Shown here: positions 1-7,569 of the stretch, piece by piece
Position numbering within the stretch: the stretch's first letter is position 1
How the letters are laid out: each line of letters opens with the position of its first letter
Virus record (IMG/VR): IMGVR_UViG_3300049793_000239
Coordinates: 1-46,097 of that record
Reading direction: 5' to 3' (one strand)
From: a virus
Length of the DNA stretch: 46,097 nucleotides
The notes under the pieces: generated by a model
What the model saw: the letters and a program-made list of their open reading frames with translations, nothing else
Databases searched by the model: none
Told to the model about the DNA's origin: nothing
Program-made: the position numbers and the translations under genes

Positions 1-9
1 GGGTCTCCT

Positions 10-276
10 TTACTTGCTGGTCCGCGCCTTCGGCTGCGGTGCGCGGTCTTCTTCTTCGTCTTTCTTTTCCTTGGCGGCAGGGACAGCAGCGGTTGCTTTC
101 GTCGCGTCCACCAGTTCAGCGGTGCTGATTCCTTGCAGCCGCGCGAAGTGGTTCGTCAGGTAGTCCGAGGCTTCGCTTTTGTTTTTGAAGTCTCCCGCTG
201 TGCCGCAAACGCACTGCGCATGGAACGGCTTCCCGGTGATTCTGGTTTCCTGGGAAATTGTTCCGACATGATGCAT
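10..276 (-). CDS. Small CxCG protein with disordered tail
   Basis: Function unknown. The 88-residue product starts with Met-His-His, has a CVCG metal-ligand-like motif near residues 22-25, and ends in a long Ala/Lys/Glu/Pro-rich stretch that is probably disordered. I chose ATG at 276 because GGAGG lies five bases upstream; an in-frame GTG six bases earlier would overlap that ribosome binding site. Its first half has the same layout as the 60-residue product at 19436-19618 (Met-His start, CxCG about 20 residues on, then a Lys/Glu/Ala helix), so the two may be distant paralogues. It is the last gene of the late strand before the window edge. If the molecule is circular, the gene at 46090 follows directly. 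Confidence 0.7.
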   Translation of the reverse strand: MHHVGTISQETRITGKPFHAQCVCGTAGDFKNKSEASDYLTNHFARLQGISTAELVDATKATAAVPAAKEKKDEEEDRAPQPKARTSK

Positions 277-291
277 GGGCACCTCCGAAGT

Positions 292-798
292 CTACGGCAA
301 TATGGAAATGATCGTGTAGCGTAAAGTCACATTTACCAAGCCATCGCCAAGCGTGAGGGCCGCTGTCGTGCCAATGAGTTTTAGTTCGAGCCCCAGGTTG
401 ACGCAGTTGGTTGCCGCAATGTTCCCCGCTGCTGTCGGCCCAACGGAAACATACGTATCCACTACTTGGTCCACCAGTCCAGCAGCCGCAGGAGCCGCCA
501 GCGAAGTGGCTTTCCCGGTGTATTCCAGCCGGAAAGCGTTGTCAGCGTTTCCGAGGGTGTAAGCTGTGGTGACGAATTCGTACTCCAGTGTGAGCTTTTC
601 TGGAAGGAGAATCTGCCCCGCTCCCGGTGCGGGCACGATGTTTACCGCCGTGGTTTGCAAAGCAAGGAGCTGTGCGCTGGTCAGAGTGAAGATGACCGCG
701 CAATGCGGGACGCCCATCGATATGATGCCGTTGGGGAAACCCGTAAGCGTGTAATTCGGGAATTGCAGCGCCAGCGTATTTGGGTCAATGGCAGGCAT
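292..798 (-). CDS. Probable virion protein, unknown role
   Basis: I do not recognise a family. The 168-residue product is rich in Ala, Thr, Leu and Gly with alternating hydrophobic residues, the look of an all-beta virion protein. There is no signal peptide, membrane segment or Cys-based motif. GGAG lies six bases before the ATG. It sits downstream of the capsid gene in the late operon, 16 bases after a small gene at 290 on the other side and 9 bases before the one at 808, which fits a head-completion, decoration or tail component. The assignment to virion structure rests on composition and position only. Confidence 0.7.
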   Translation of the reverse strand: MPAIDPNTLALQFPNYTLTGFPNGIISMGVPHCAVIFTLTSAQLLALQTTAVNIVPAPGAGQILLPEKLTLEYEFVTTAYTLGNADNAFRLEYTGKATSLAAPAAAGLVDQVVDTYVSVGPTAAGNIAATNCVNLGLELKLIGTTAALTLGDGLVNVTLRYTIISILP

Positions 799-807
799 CT
801 GGCTCTC

Positions 808-1038
808 CTAGTTTCGCTTCAATTGCGGCAAAAATGTCGCCGGCGTAATTACTTGGTTTTGCGCACGCTGCGCCGCAAAAGAGCGAATCGCATCCTTCGC
901 CGCTTCAAGCATCCCGTAACACACCAAGTAATTCTCGATCGGCCCGGAAACGTTCACTTGCCCGGTCAACTGGTCGAACGTGATTGACAAGACCAGCGTG
1001 GTACTTGGCGCTGGCTGTTTTTGTCCGTTCTCACTCAA
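808..1038 (-). CDS. Small late protein, unknown role
   Basis: A 76-residue product with a beta-like first half and a helical Ala/Arg-rich second half. I chose the TTG at 1038. It overlaps the stop of the upstream HNH gene (TTGAGTGA) and has a GGAAAG ribosome-binding-like stretch a few bases before it. No domain is recognised. It is likely co-transcribed with the capsid gene and was probably contiguous with it before the HNH gene at 1031-1732 settled between them. Confidence 0.6.
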   Translation of the reverse strand: MSENGQKQPAPSTTLVLSITFDQLTGQVNVSGPIENYLVCYGMLEAAKDAIRSFAAQRAQNQVITPATFLPQLKRN

Positions 1039-1732
1039 TTTCTTTCCACCGCTTACCGCTCCAAATTAATCCAACCATCTGACGCCCGATTCCAAACTCT
1101 TTTGCTACTTGCCGCTGCAACTTTCCAGTGAATCTCAAACTCTTTATCTCTCTGACTTTTGCGTCACTCAACTCAGCGGCGTACTTGTTTCCCCGTATCT
1201 CAATAGACTTCCAAGGACGAGGTCCAGTCTCCTTTTTCCGATACTTCTGTCCTACAAGGCGTAGCTGTTCGCGCATTCGCAGAAGGACATCCTGCAAAGT
1301 CTCAACACTCTTGTGCGGGCATGTCCCATCTTTAGATCGATGCGACCTTGAGCAGTTGCAGTTGTAACACAAGAGTGCATACTTCTCCTTCGGATAACCT
1401 TCCCGACGAGCAAGTAAATAAATTTGCTGCGATTGCAGCCCGCTTTTCCGATGGACATTCCCATCCAAATTCCGATGGTCGAGAGTAAGGAAACGAATAT
1501 CTGGCTCCCCGCAACACTCACACTTCTCACCCATCGCTTCATAAAAATCCAAGCGAGACTTCGCCCAGAATCGTAGCGCGTAACATTGCTTGCAACGATT
1601 CTTGACTGTGCCCCTTGGATTCCTTTGGTCATATCCAGCTCTACTCTCTGGCTGCCTGCCGCTGAAGCACTTATGAAAAGCACTGAGCGATTTTTCAACA
1701 CTGCATTCGTGACAGCGTTTTTTGAGTTCCAT
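1031..1732 (-). CDS. HNH homing-type endonuclease with C-terminal HTH
   Basis: A free-standing DNA endonuclease of the HNH type. The 233-residue product has two N-terminal CxxC pairs (CHEC, then CKQC), a central CECC, the core 'LTLDHRN' and a 'CYNCN' knuckle. It ends in a helix-turn-helix module ('QRQVAKEFGIGRQMV', about residues 203-217) of the kind found in homing nucleases. It lies between the capsid gene and the next late gene. The central core is closely like that of the HNH gene at 44762-45280, and the C-terminal module is like that of the one at 40463-40939. No Shine-Dalgarno is seen. CATGAT lies six bases before the ATG with TTGCGT 17 bases further up, a possible own leaderless promoter. 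The region looks more AT-rich than its neighbours. Confidence 0.85.
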   Translation of the reverse strand: MELKKRCHECSVEKSLSAFHKCFSGRQPESRAGYDQRNPRGTVKNRCKQCYALRFWAKSRLDFYEAMGEKCECCGEPDIRFLTLDHRNLDGNVHRKSGLQSQQIYLLARREGYPKEKYALLCYNCNCSRSHRSKDGTCPHKSVETLQDVLLRMREQLRLVGQKYRKKETGPRPWKSIEIRGNKYAAELSDAKVREIKSLRFTGKLQRQVAKEFGIGRQMVGLIWSGKRWKEIE

Positions 1733-1771
1733 CCACTTATCATGCTACATCATGGAGTGGAACGCAATACT

Positions 1772-2731
1772 CTATGGCCCGTACGAAAAAAAAGTTCCTC
1801 TCCAGCTCGTGGCTCCCACAGAGAAGCGCTGTGTCGAGAGGAACAGCAGCACCTGTGTCTTGAAGTCATCGTCCGTTTGCGCCATCAGCGGTTCGCGATC
1901 GTAGAACTTCAAGAGGTGCCCATCCTTGTTGGCGAGCAGGCCCCACCCGGAAGGCGAGGTCAAGTAGTTAAGTTCCAGCCCTTGGAGGTTCTCTTCGATC
2001 AACGAGTTCAGTTCGTTGTTCGCGGTGTAAGGTTTCCCCGGTGAACCGAGTATCTCTCTGGTGATCCAGCGATTCTGCGGCGCATGAATCAGCCACTTCG
2101 GGCGCACATGCACGGGGATGCCGCGGTCGTCGGGCTGCAGCGTGAACATGTTAATGGCCTGGATAATCGCTGTGAAGCTTTCATCGCTATCCGGCGTCGG
2201 GCGGTTCGGATACGTCCCTGGCGAATTGATGATCGTCGAAATGTTTGGCGCTGTGGTTGTTGCGCTGGACCCGCCCATCAACGGCTGCGCAGTGTTGAAC
2301 AGCGTCACGCCGTTGGTGGTGGTGATGGAAGTCCCGCCCAGGTTGAAGAGTGAAGCCGCTGCCGCTTCGCGCCCGAATAGTCCGCCTCGGGCGTGCGCTG
2401 AAGGAACTTTCCTGACGATGCCGTACTTGTCGTCGGCAATCAGTTGCCGCGTCACTTCCGAGAGCAACCCATATTGCAAGTGAACGTATTTCTTCGTGCC
2501 ACCCTGCAGCATGCCATCCGACTGCGGCCGCGTGCCTTCCGGCATCAAGGGCATCGGCCCAGTGCCGGAGAGCTCGTAGTCGATCTCGTAAGCATCCTCG
2601 CTGGACATCTCGTTCATGTAGTGCGTGTACTGCGGCGCATGCTCTTTGAGGTCGAAGAATTGACAGAATATGTGACGTAACCCAGGAGCCAACAGTGGAG
2701 GAAACATATTTCTTGAGAGAAGGTTGTTCAT
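1772..2731 (-). CDS. Probable major capsid protein
   Basis: The 319-residue product resembles phage major head subunits. It has a short N-terminal segment with 'MFPPLLAPGLR', a 'YEIDYELSGTGPMP' stretch, a long alpha/beta middle and a beta-rich end. Order (putative scaffold, decoration protein, then this) and size support the call. I chose ATG at 2731, with GGAG 11 bases upstream. An ATG at 2758 in the same frame would add nine residues. The start codon overlaps, on the opposite strand, the ATG of the HNH gene at 2730: the four bases CATG serve both. HNH genes flank it on both sides, a usual target pattern for homing elements. HK97 fold is likely but not shown here. Confidence 0.75.
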   Translation of the reverse strand: MNNLLSRNMFPPLLAPGLRHIFCQFFDLKEHAPQYTHYMNEMSSEDAYEIDYELSGTGPMPLMPEGTRPQSDGMLQGGTKKYVHLQYGLLSEVTRQLIADDKYGIVRKVPSAHARGGLFGREAAAASLFNLGGTSITTTNGVTLFNTAQPLMGGSSATTTAPNISTIINSPGTYPNRPTPDSDESFTAIIQAINMFTLQPDDRGIPVHVRPKWLIHAPQNRWITREILGSPGKPYTANNELNSLIEENLQGLELNYLTSPSGWGLLANKDGHLLKFYDREPLMAQTDDDFKTQVLLFLSTQRFSVGATSWRGTFFSYGP

Positions 2732-3194
2732 GTTATACTGTGCTCCTATGCCCTTCAAGGACAGGGAAGTTCAAAAAGCCTACGACAGGGAGAAATACAA
2801 GAAAAACAGAGAGCGCATCATTGAACTTAGGATGCGAAGATACGCGCTCAATAAAGAAAAAGAAGCTGCATATCAAAAGCAGTACGCCGAGGAAAACAGG
2901 AAGAACCTCTCTGCTTACCACAAAAAGTGGAAGAGGGACCGCAGCGCTGAGCAGAAAAAGAAAGACCGCGAGTACGCTAGGCAGTACAGAAATTCTGATT
3001 ACCGAAAAAACCCGGATAAGATTCGCGCCAGATTGAAGGTGTACTACGCCATTAAAACTGGCAAGTTGAAACGCCCGGACCACTGCCTGCGATGCGGCCT
3101 CATATGCACTCCGCAAGGACACCATCCAGATTACTCCAAGCCTCTGAAGGTAGTCTGGCTTTGCGATTCCTGTCATAAAAAAGAGCACTCCTAG
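2730..3194 (+). CDS. HNH-like endonuclease inserted upstream of capsid gene
   Basis: A 154-residue protein with a very basic, coiled-coil-like first two thirds (repeated Lys/Arg/Tyr/Asn) and a C-terminal zinc-binding nuclease core: 'CLRCG', 'GHHPDY', then 'CDSCHKKEH'. This is the layout of small phage HNH enzymes. It lies on the plus strand inside a minus-strand late operon, between the decoration protein and the capsid gene. I chose ATG at 2730, which has AAGG six bases upstream; ATG at 2748 is an alternative. With the first choice its first codon overlaps the capsid start codon on the other strand, and each ribosome site lies inside the other gene. AT-rich like the other HNH genes here. Confidence 0.8.
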   Translation: MLYCAPMPFKDREVQKAYDREKYKKNRERIIELRMRRYALNKEKEAAYQKQYAEENRKNLSAYHKKWKRDRSAEQKKKDREYARQYRNSDYRKNPDKIRARLKVYYAIKTGKLKRPDHCLRCGLICTPQGHHPDYSKPLKVVWLCDSCHKKEHS

Positions 3195-3209
3195 CCTTTC
3201 CGCTTCCTG

Positions 3210-3851
3210 CTACGCGAAAATCTGCGCGACAGCTGGCAGAACAACGAAGAGCACATGCCCGCCAACGGTGCCGACCGGGTCGATTGGGGAAAGTCCGACA
3301 ATGCGCACCGCTGCGTTTCCGCCCGTTTTGTTGGTGTCCACGTACCAGAAAGAGTTTCCGGTATCCTTGGTCAGCCCAAACGCCAAGCCTGCTTGCGCGT
3401 TGGTGGTCGCAACTGGTGTCACTGTCGCTGACGTGCCAATTTTACCGATGAACACGGTTGTTGGCGCAGCGACAAAGAAATAGCTGAAGCCGTCCACCAT
3501 CGGAACCATTGGCGGAGTGATGACTGCAAGCGACTGATTCGCATTCGCTGCGTAGCTGCCGATGTTCGAGCCCGGCCCAAGAATGGGAGAGAAGCCTACA
3601 GGTGCCCCCGCTCCGGTCGTTGCGAGGTTGTTGGCAGGCTGCGAGGAGAAGCCAGCGAGTTGTGCGGTCAATCCGGTGCCATCCCAGATCGCTACGCCGC
3701 CGTCAGCGGTTCCAATGCCCGTAGAATTCACTTGCACGGGAACGCCATACACAAACGTTTGCCCCGCTTCTTCCACGGCATACGAAATCGGGAAGGATAC
3801 CGCTCCACCCAAGTCCTGATTCGGTTCGATTGCGTCAGCGAAATTGCTCAT
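3210..3851 (-). CDS. Putative capsid decoration or stabilisation protein
   Basis: A 213-residue product rich in Gly, Ala, Val and Thr, with predicted beta-strand alternation and no signal peptide. Phage capsid decoration proteins often look like this and are encoded just upstream of the capsid gene, as here (apart from the inserted HNH gene). GGAG lies five bases before the ATG. The segment around residues 35-50, with 'TADGGVAIWDG', is typical of head decoration proteins. The functional name is an inference from order and composition. Confidence 0.7.
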   Translation of the reverse strand: MSNFADAIEPNQDLGGAVSFPISYAVEEAGQTFVYGVPVQVNSTGIGTADGGVAIWDGTGLTAQLAGFSSQPANNLATTGAGAPVGFSPILGPGSNIGSYAANANQSLAVITPPMVPMVDGFSYFFVAAPTTVFIGKIGTSATVTPVATTNAQAGLAFGLTKDTGNSFWYVDTNKTGGNAAVRIVGLSPIDPVGTVGGHVLFVVLPAVAQIFA

Positions 3852-3863
3852 GGATTCTCCTCG

Positions 3864-4460
3864 CTACTTCTGAACTCGGGCTACGGAAGCGTTGCCTTCG
3901 ACTTTGGTCGCGTCACCCACTACCGCTCTCGCGCGAATCTGTTCCACGCTCTCTTCAGAAAGATACGTGCGCACTCCCGGGGTCATGTTGCCCACGCCCA
4001 TCGGGGTGCCGTCAGCACCGCGGCCTTGTGGGTAAGTTTGCTGGATGGCCTGAAGGTTTTGCGCCTTGCGCATTTCTCTCCAACGCATCATCGGGATCTT
4101 CATTAAGCGGCGGTCGCCGGAGCGAATCTCGTTCGAGAAGCCTTCCTTGTCGCGGCCGCGCACGGTATCTTCCGTGAACATGTTCACGTCTTTGGTTGTT
4201 GCGTAGTCCCAGCCATCGGCGCGCAACTGCTCGACACGCGAATGGTCAGGGTCCTGACCGTTTCTGTCGCGCGCCCAGAAGTATTCATACTCCCTGTTCA
4301 GGCGCTTCCTGATTTGCCCGGAAATCGGAGGACTCATCTGCCGCGCGGCAATGGAAGGATTCAGAAGGTCTTGCAACTCTTCGGAAGCATTGGGAGAGGT
4401 TTCGCTGTCGCGGAGATTCTTTAGAAAAGCTGATGGAACGTTGGGATCGAAGTCCGGCAT
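3864..4460 (-). CDS. Late head-module protein, unknown role
   Basis: A 198-residue polar product with many Arg, Asp, Glu and Asn, probably mostly helical, and no domain I recognise. The ATG overlaps the stop of the upstream gene (TAATG), so translation is coupled to the putative scaffold gene. Placed between scaffold-like and decoration-like genes, it could be a head assembly factor or minor capsid protein. A segment near residues 80-105 ('RADGWDYATTKD') is like stretches seen in proteins that neighbour phage capsids, but I cannot name a family. Confidence 0.65.
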   Translation of the reverse strand: MPDFDPNVPSAFLKNLRDSETSPNASEELQDLLNPSIAARQMSPPISGQIRKRLNREYEYFWARDRNGQDPDHSRVEQLRADGWDYATTKDVNMFTEDTVRGRDKEGFSNEIRSGDRRLMKIPMMRWREMRKAQNLQAIQQTYPQGRGADGTPMGVGNMTPGVRTYLSEESVEQIRARAVVGDATKVEGNASVARVQK

Positions 4461-5137
4461 TACACTATTCCTCGCTTCTGGCTCTCAACGAATTCTTCCG
4501 GCTTGATGCCAAGCTTGGCGAGCTGCTCCGAGGCGCTGATGCTCTTCCCGGTGTTGGGGTCGGTCCAGCCAAGGTCAAGATCGCTCAGCGGGCTATTCTC
4601 TCCGCCTGTTTTCGCGGAAGCATCTTCAAGGAAGAATCTTTGGTTCTTGCCGTCAAAGCGCAGGCCCGCTTTTTGCGCCGCCTTGCCGACTACCATGTCT
4701 TTGATGTTGCGGCAGAATTCCGCGTAGTCTGCTTGGGCCTTGCGCTGAATGGGAGTGCTCTGGAAATAACTGCGAATCTCAGGAATCAAGTGCGACCAGT
4801 TCGCGGAGATTTCAGAAATGATTTCGCTTTCGGTGATGCGCGCATTGGTCTGCACGGAAAGCGCAAGAAGTGCTGTGCGGTCTTTTGCGGCTTTCTGCTC
4901 TTCGGTGAGGTCGTCGCCACCGCCGCCGCCGTTGTTATTCGGTTCCGGTTCTTTTGCCGCTGCCGCTTTGATGCCGTCCCACTCGGTCTTCAGCGACTCG
5001 AATCCTTCGCGGAGAGGTTTGATACGCTCATCGAAAGACACCCCAAGCTTTTCAACGAGCTGGTCCACTTCAGACTTGCTTTGCTCGCCGTCTTTTTTTT
5101 CAGGCTCGTCGGTTTTCTTGAAAGGATTCCACGGCAT
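4460..5137 (-). CDS. Putative scaffold protein
   Basis: A 225-residue acidic and lysine-rich protein with a charged coiled-coil start (about residues 10-65), a Asn/Gly linker near residues 67-76 and a helical C-terminal half. Length, composition and position two genes before the capsid fit a head scaffold; no protease motif is visible. It is the first gene after a 60-base gap containing a minus-strand promoter (TTGACA at 5192-5187). GAGG lies 12 bases before the ATG. The 10-base dyad GTACCAGTAC at 5141-5150 lies between that site and the start codon, so regulation at this point is plausible. Confidence 0.65.
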   Translation of the reverse strand: MPWNPFKKTDEPEKKDGEQSKSEVDQLVEKLGVSFDERIKPLREGFESLKTEWDGIKAAAAKEPEPNNNGGGGGDDLTEEQKAAKDRTALLALSVQTNARITESEIISEISANWSHLIPEIRSYFQSTPIQRKAQADYAEFCRNIKDMVVGKAAQKAGLRFDGKNQRFFLEDASAKTGGENSPLSDLDLGWTDPNTGKSISASEQLAKLGIKPEEFVESQKRGIV

Positions 5138-5140
5138 TTA

Positions 5141-5150
5141 GTACCAGTAC
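5141..5150. promoter_or_regulatory. GTACCAGTAC dyad before the scaffold-capsid operon
   Basis: A 10-base near-palindrome that recurs exactly at 11836-11845 and 33410-33419, both between genes. Here it lies in the untranslated leader, three bases before the ATG of the putative scaffold gene and just downstream of the predicted transcription start. A regulator site is likely, but the binding protein is unknown. Confidence 0.35.
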
Positions 5151-5162
5151 CTCTAGCGTAGG

Positions 5163-5192
5163 AACGTACTAGGACTCTAGTAATGGTGTCAA
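5163..5192 (-). promoter_or_regulatory. Promoter for scaffold-capsid operon
   Basis: On the minus strand a perfect -35 TTGACA (5192-5187) is followed after 18 bases by a weak -10, TACGTT (5168-5163). It fills the only gap between the portal-linked genes and the putative scaffold gene at 5137, so it probably drives the scaffold, decoration and capsid genes. Confidence 0.5.
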
Positions 5193-5198
5193 GAGGGA

Positions 5199-5342
5199 TT
5201 ATTGCAACGATAGCTTGGATAGGAACTGTTCCCACCACTTGTAGGTCACCACGCGCACGCTGCCATCGGAGAGACGCAATTTGAAGCAGTGGAACTTCTC
5301 CCACAACTCTTTCGCTGTTCGCCGCGCATCAATCGGTTTCAC
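5199..5342 (-). CDS. Small basic late protein, coupled GTG start
   Basis: A 47-residue product, helical then beta-like ('GSVRVVTYKWWEQF'), with no recognised domain. I chose GTG at 5342. GGAGG lies five bases upstream, and the GTG overlaps the stop of the preceding gene (GTGA), a classic translational-coupling arrangement. A longer reading from a TTG at 5414 is possible but has a poor ribosome site and would overlap the upstream gene by 76 bases. Confidence 0.6.
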   Translation of the reverse strand: MKPIDARRTAKELWEKFHCFKLRLSDGSVRVVTYKWWEQFLSKLSLQ

Positions 5343-5629
5343 TTCTGCCTCCACTCCTTGAGTTCGTTTTCCAAGCCGATAATGTCTTCTAGCGTTGCGA
5401 TTTGTCCGCGCCAAAATGTTTGCTCGATGGTTGCTTCGCTCGTCGTGGGGACTTTGTGAACAATCTTATGCTGCAGGTCCTCCGCCTTGGCCTGGCAATC
5501 CTCCACCAGCTTCAACCATGCTAGCCCCTGGAACAGCAGGACCGCCACTTCCGGGTCTTGGAATAGCGCCGGCCATCTGAATGAGCCGGTCAGCGGGAGG
5601 TCGTGCACCGCCTTGAGCTGCTTGGACAT
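5339..5629 (-). CDS. Small protein overprinting the portal 3' end
   Basis: A 96-residue, largely helical product ('AWLKLVEDCQAKAEDLQ', then 'IATLEDIIGLENELKEW') of unknown function. The ATG at 5629 has a strong GGAGGAG only four bases away, and the product looks like a normal globular or coiled-coil protein. Its first 164 bases lie inside the portal gene in another frame, where the portal reads as a Gly/Pro/Ala-rich tail. It is followed by a GTGA-coupled 47-residue gene. I consider it real; a head-tail or portal accessory role is a guess from position. Confidence 0.7.
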   Translation of the reverse strand: MSKQLKAVHDLPLTGSFRWPALFQDPEVAVLLFQGLAWLKLVEDCQAKAEDLQHKIVHKVPTTSEATIEQTFWRGQIATLEDIIGLENELKEWRQK

Positions 5630-7475
5630 TTTGCTCCTCCGGGAAGTCCACGTTGGGGATGTACTCTTCCGGCTGGTCGGAAAGTTGGAAGTCGCGGATG
5701 ATCTGCTGCATAAGCCGCGTCTTGGCTTTCACAATCGATATCATCCACTTCTTGTAGTGCGGCGGAATCCCCTGATTCTCGATCGCCTGAATCATCTGCG
5801 AAGTTTCTTTGGTGTACATCATGATCGCTTGGTTTAGCAGTAGTTCGTTCTGTTTCGTCACTTCTTTGTTGGCGCTGCCGGTTGCCGCGCGAATCGGGAT
5901 GCGCACCTTGCGTTCCAAATAATCACTGAGCGCTTCCTCAAGCAGTTTGTCATCGAGGCCGAAGAGTGATCCTTTCCTGCCCAGCCCCATCGCGCCGTAC
6001 ATGTCGGTAACCAGTCCGATAAGTTTGACGTGCGAGTGCCGGAAGCCTGACAGCCGATGAGCGACGCGCGTATTCGAATCCTGCATCACTGCCAGCGTGC
6101 CCATGCTGCCGAATTTCCCTTTCTTGTCCGCGCTTCCCGCACCCATGCCCGCAACGGCCGGGCCAACGCCGAATCTTTCACGCGCTTGTGCGATCATGGC
6201 TTGTTCGTTTTGCAGCGATAGCCCGCTCATGGCCGCATCAGCAACGTTGTAGTGCTCGAATTCGTCTTCCCTGAATGGTACGGTGGCGCCGGGGAATAAC
6301 TGGAAATTCTTGTCGATGTTGCGGTTCTGCGGCGAGATGCGATTCACTCCCAAGATCCCCCAGGTAATCGCGTCATTCCGCTGGTTCTTCGCTGTGCTTA
6401 CTTCTTCTTGCGCGTCTTTGCCCATTTCCGCCATGCCCATGCCGTCCACGGACAGTTGCGTCTCGATGATGGGAATCTGGTTGTCAGGGATGAAGTTGAA
6501 GACCTGGTTGAGCATGGTCTTCGTTTCCCAGTGATACCAGCAAATCAGCCGGTACTTTTTCTTTGAGTGATACCAGTAGAAGTAGCACTCGTGAACATCC
6601 CACTCCGCGAGGATTCTTTCCTCTGTGGAGGTGATGCCTTTTTTCTGGTTCTCGCGCTTCTTAACTTCCGGAGGGCCGTAGCGGTCAGGCTTGCCAAGAA
6701 TCTTCTCGACATCCTCTTTGCGATAGAAGCCTTTGAACACGCGCTCTTGCAAGTCGCGCTTGCTCAGCGTGATAACCCGCGCGATCAGATCGGAGTCCTC
6801 GAATCTCGGACAGTTCGGGTCGTAGAGCACTTGCTCGTAGCGGAGGTTATCCACCTTCGGGCCTTCGTAGAGCGTTTCATCTTGGAAGTCTTTGGCCTTC
6901 TTCGCTTCGTCGTAGCCGATGTAGACCGCTTCAATTTTCTCTTCCGGGCGCACTACTACCCAGGCTTTGGCAAGCTTCGCGCTGTCCATGAACCATTTGT
7001 TCTCGATGGGGTAGAGGTCTAGCTCGCACGGCTCGTAACCCGCGTAGTCAATGAATTGCTCTAGAACGCGAGACTTCTCGCTGTTGTGATGCGCTTCTTG
7101 CTCGTTGGCTGCTTTGGTGAAATAGCGGAAATAAACAAGCGGAGAAGTAGCGTAAAGCAGGCCCATGACACGAGCGGCGAGATCGTCGCATGACTCACCA
7201 ACGAGTTGGTGGACGAGATTCGAACAGTTGGGGAAAGGCCAAGATTTCTTTTCTTCACGTGGTTTGCCCTCAGCGATGCGCCGCCATTCGGGAACTTTCT
7301 TGGTGTGCAGGATTTCAAGCTGCTTCTTTTTTGTTTCTACCTGGCTGTGGACCCATTTATTGATGGCTTCGTCTTCCTCTGGGGAGAACGAAGCCTCACG
7401 GAGCTCGAAGCGCCGAGCAGTTCGGTACGATAGTTTAGGAGTTTCTTCAGCGGGGAGCTGTGGAATCGCAGCCAT
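5466..7475 (-). CDS. Portal protein
   Basis: The portal ring at the capsid vertex through which DNA is packaged and ejected. The 669-residue product has the size and layout of the large portal proteins of short-tailed phages: a helical basic start, a central alpha/beta body ('YEQVLYDPNC', then 'AEWDVHECYFYWYHSKKKYR'), the long helical stem and crown region after about residue 350 ('EVSTAKNQRNDAITWG'), and a disordered Gly/Pro-rich tail. It follows the large terminase gene, the usual order. The ATG at 7475 has no clear Shine-Dalgarno. A TATGCT box lies 12 bases before it, after a terminator-like hairpin. The last 164 bases are shared with another gene in a second frame. Confidence 0.88.
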   Translation of the reverse strand: MAAIPQLPAEETPKLSYRTARRFELREASFSPEEDEAINKWVHSQVETKKKQLEILHTKKVPEWRRIAEGKPREEKKSWPFPNCSNLVHQLVGESCDDLAARVMGLLYATSPLVYFRYFTKAANEQEAHHNSEKSRVLEQFIDYAGYEPCELDLYPIENKWFMDSAKLAKAWVVVRPEEKIEAVYIGYDEAKKAKDFQDETLYEGPKVDNLRYEQVLYDPNCPRFEDSDLIARVITLSKRDLQERVFKGFYRKEDVEKILGKPDRYGPPEVKKRENQKKGITSTEERILAEWDVHECYFYWYHSKKKYRLICWYHWETKTMLNQVFNFIPDNQIPIIETQLSVDGMGMAEMGKDAQEEVSTAKNQRNDAITWGILGVNRISPQNRNIDKNFQLFPGATVPFREDEFEHYNVADAAMSGLSLQNEQAMIAQARERFGVGPAVAGMGAGSADKKGKFGSMGTLAVMQDSNTRVAHRLSGFRHSHVKLIGLVTDMYGAMGLGRKGSLFGLDDKLLEEALSDYLERKVRIPIRAATGSANKEVTKQNELLLNQAIMMYTKETSQMIQAIENQGIPPHYKKWMISIVKAKTRLMQQIIRDFQLSDQPEEYIPNVDFPEEQNVQAAQGGARPPADRLIQMAGAIPRPGSGGPAVPGASMVEAGGGLPGQGGGPAA

Positions 7476-7497
7476 AGAGCGAATGCTAGCATAAAAT

Positions 7498-7530
7498 GGC
7501 GGTTGCCACTCCGCAGAATTGGCAACCGCC
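7498..7530 (-). terminator. Hairpin between large terminase and portal
   Basis: A perfect 11-base inverted repeat (GGCGGTTGCCA and its complement) with an 11-base loop. On the minus strand it follows the large terminase stop by 40 bases and is itself followed by ATTTTAT. It could end or attenuate terminase transcripts ahead of the portal gene. Confidence 0.55.
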
Positions 7531-7569
7531 TTCCCCTAAGCGAACAGCCCGCGTGATTCTAGCACAACT

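Noticed and set aside
2732-2758. A capsid start at ATG 2758.
   Set aside because: The ATG at 2731 has a ribosome site, and the extra nine residues overlap the opposite HNH gene and look unlike a capsid N-terminus.
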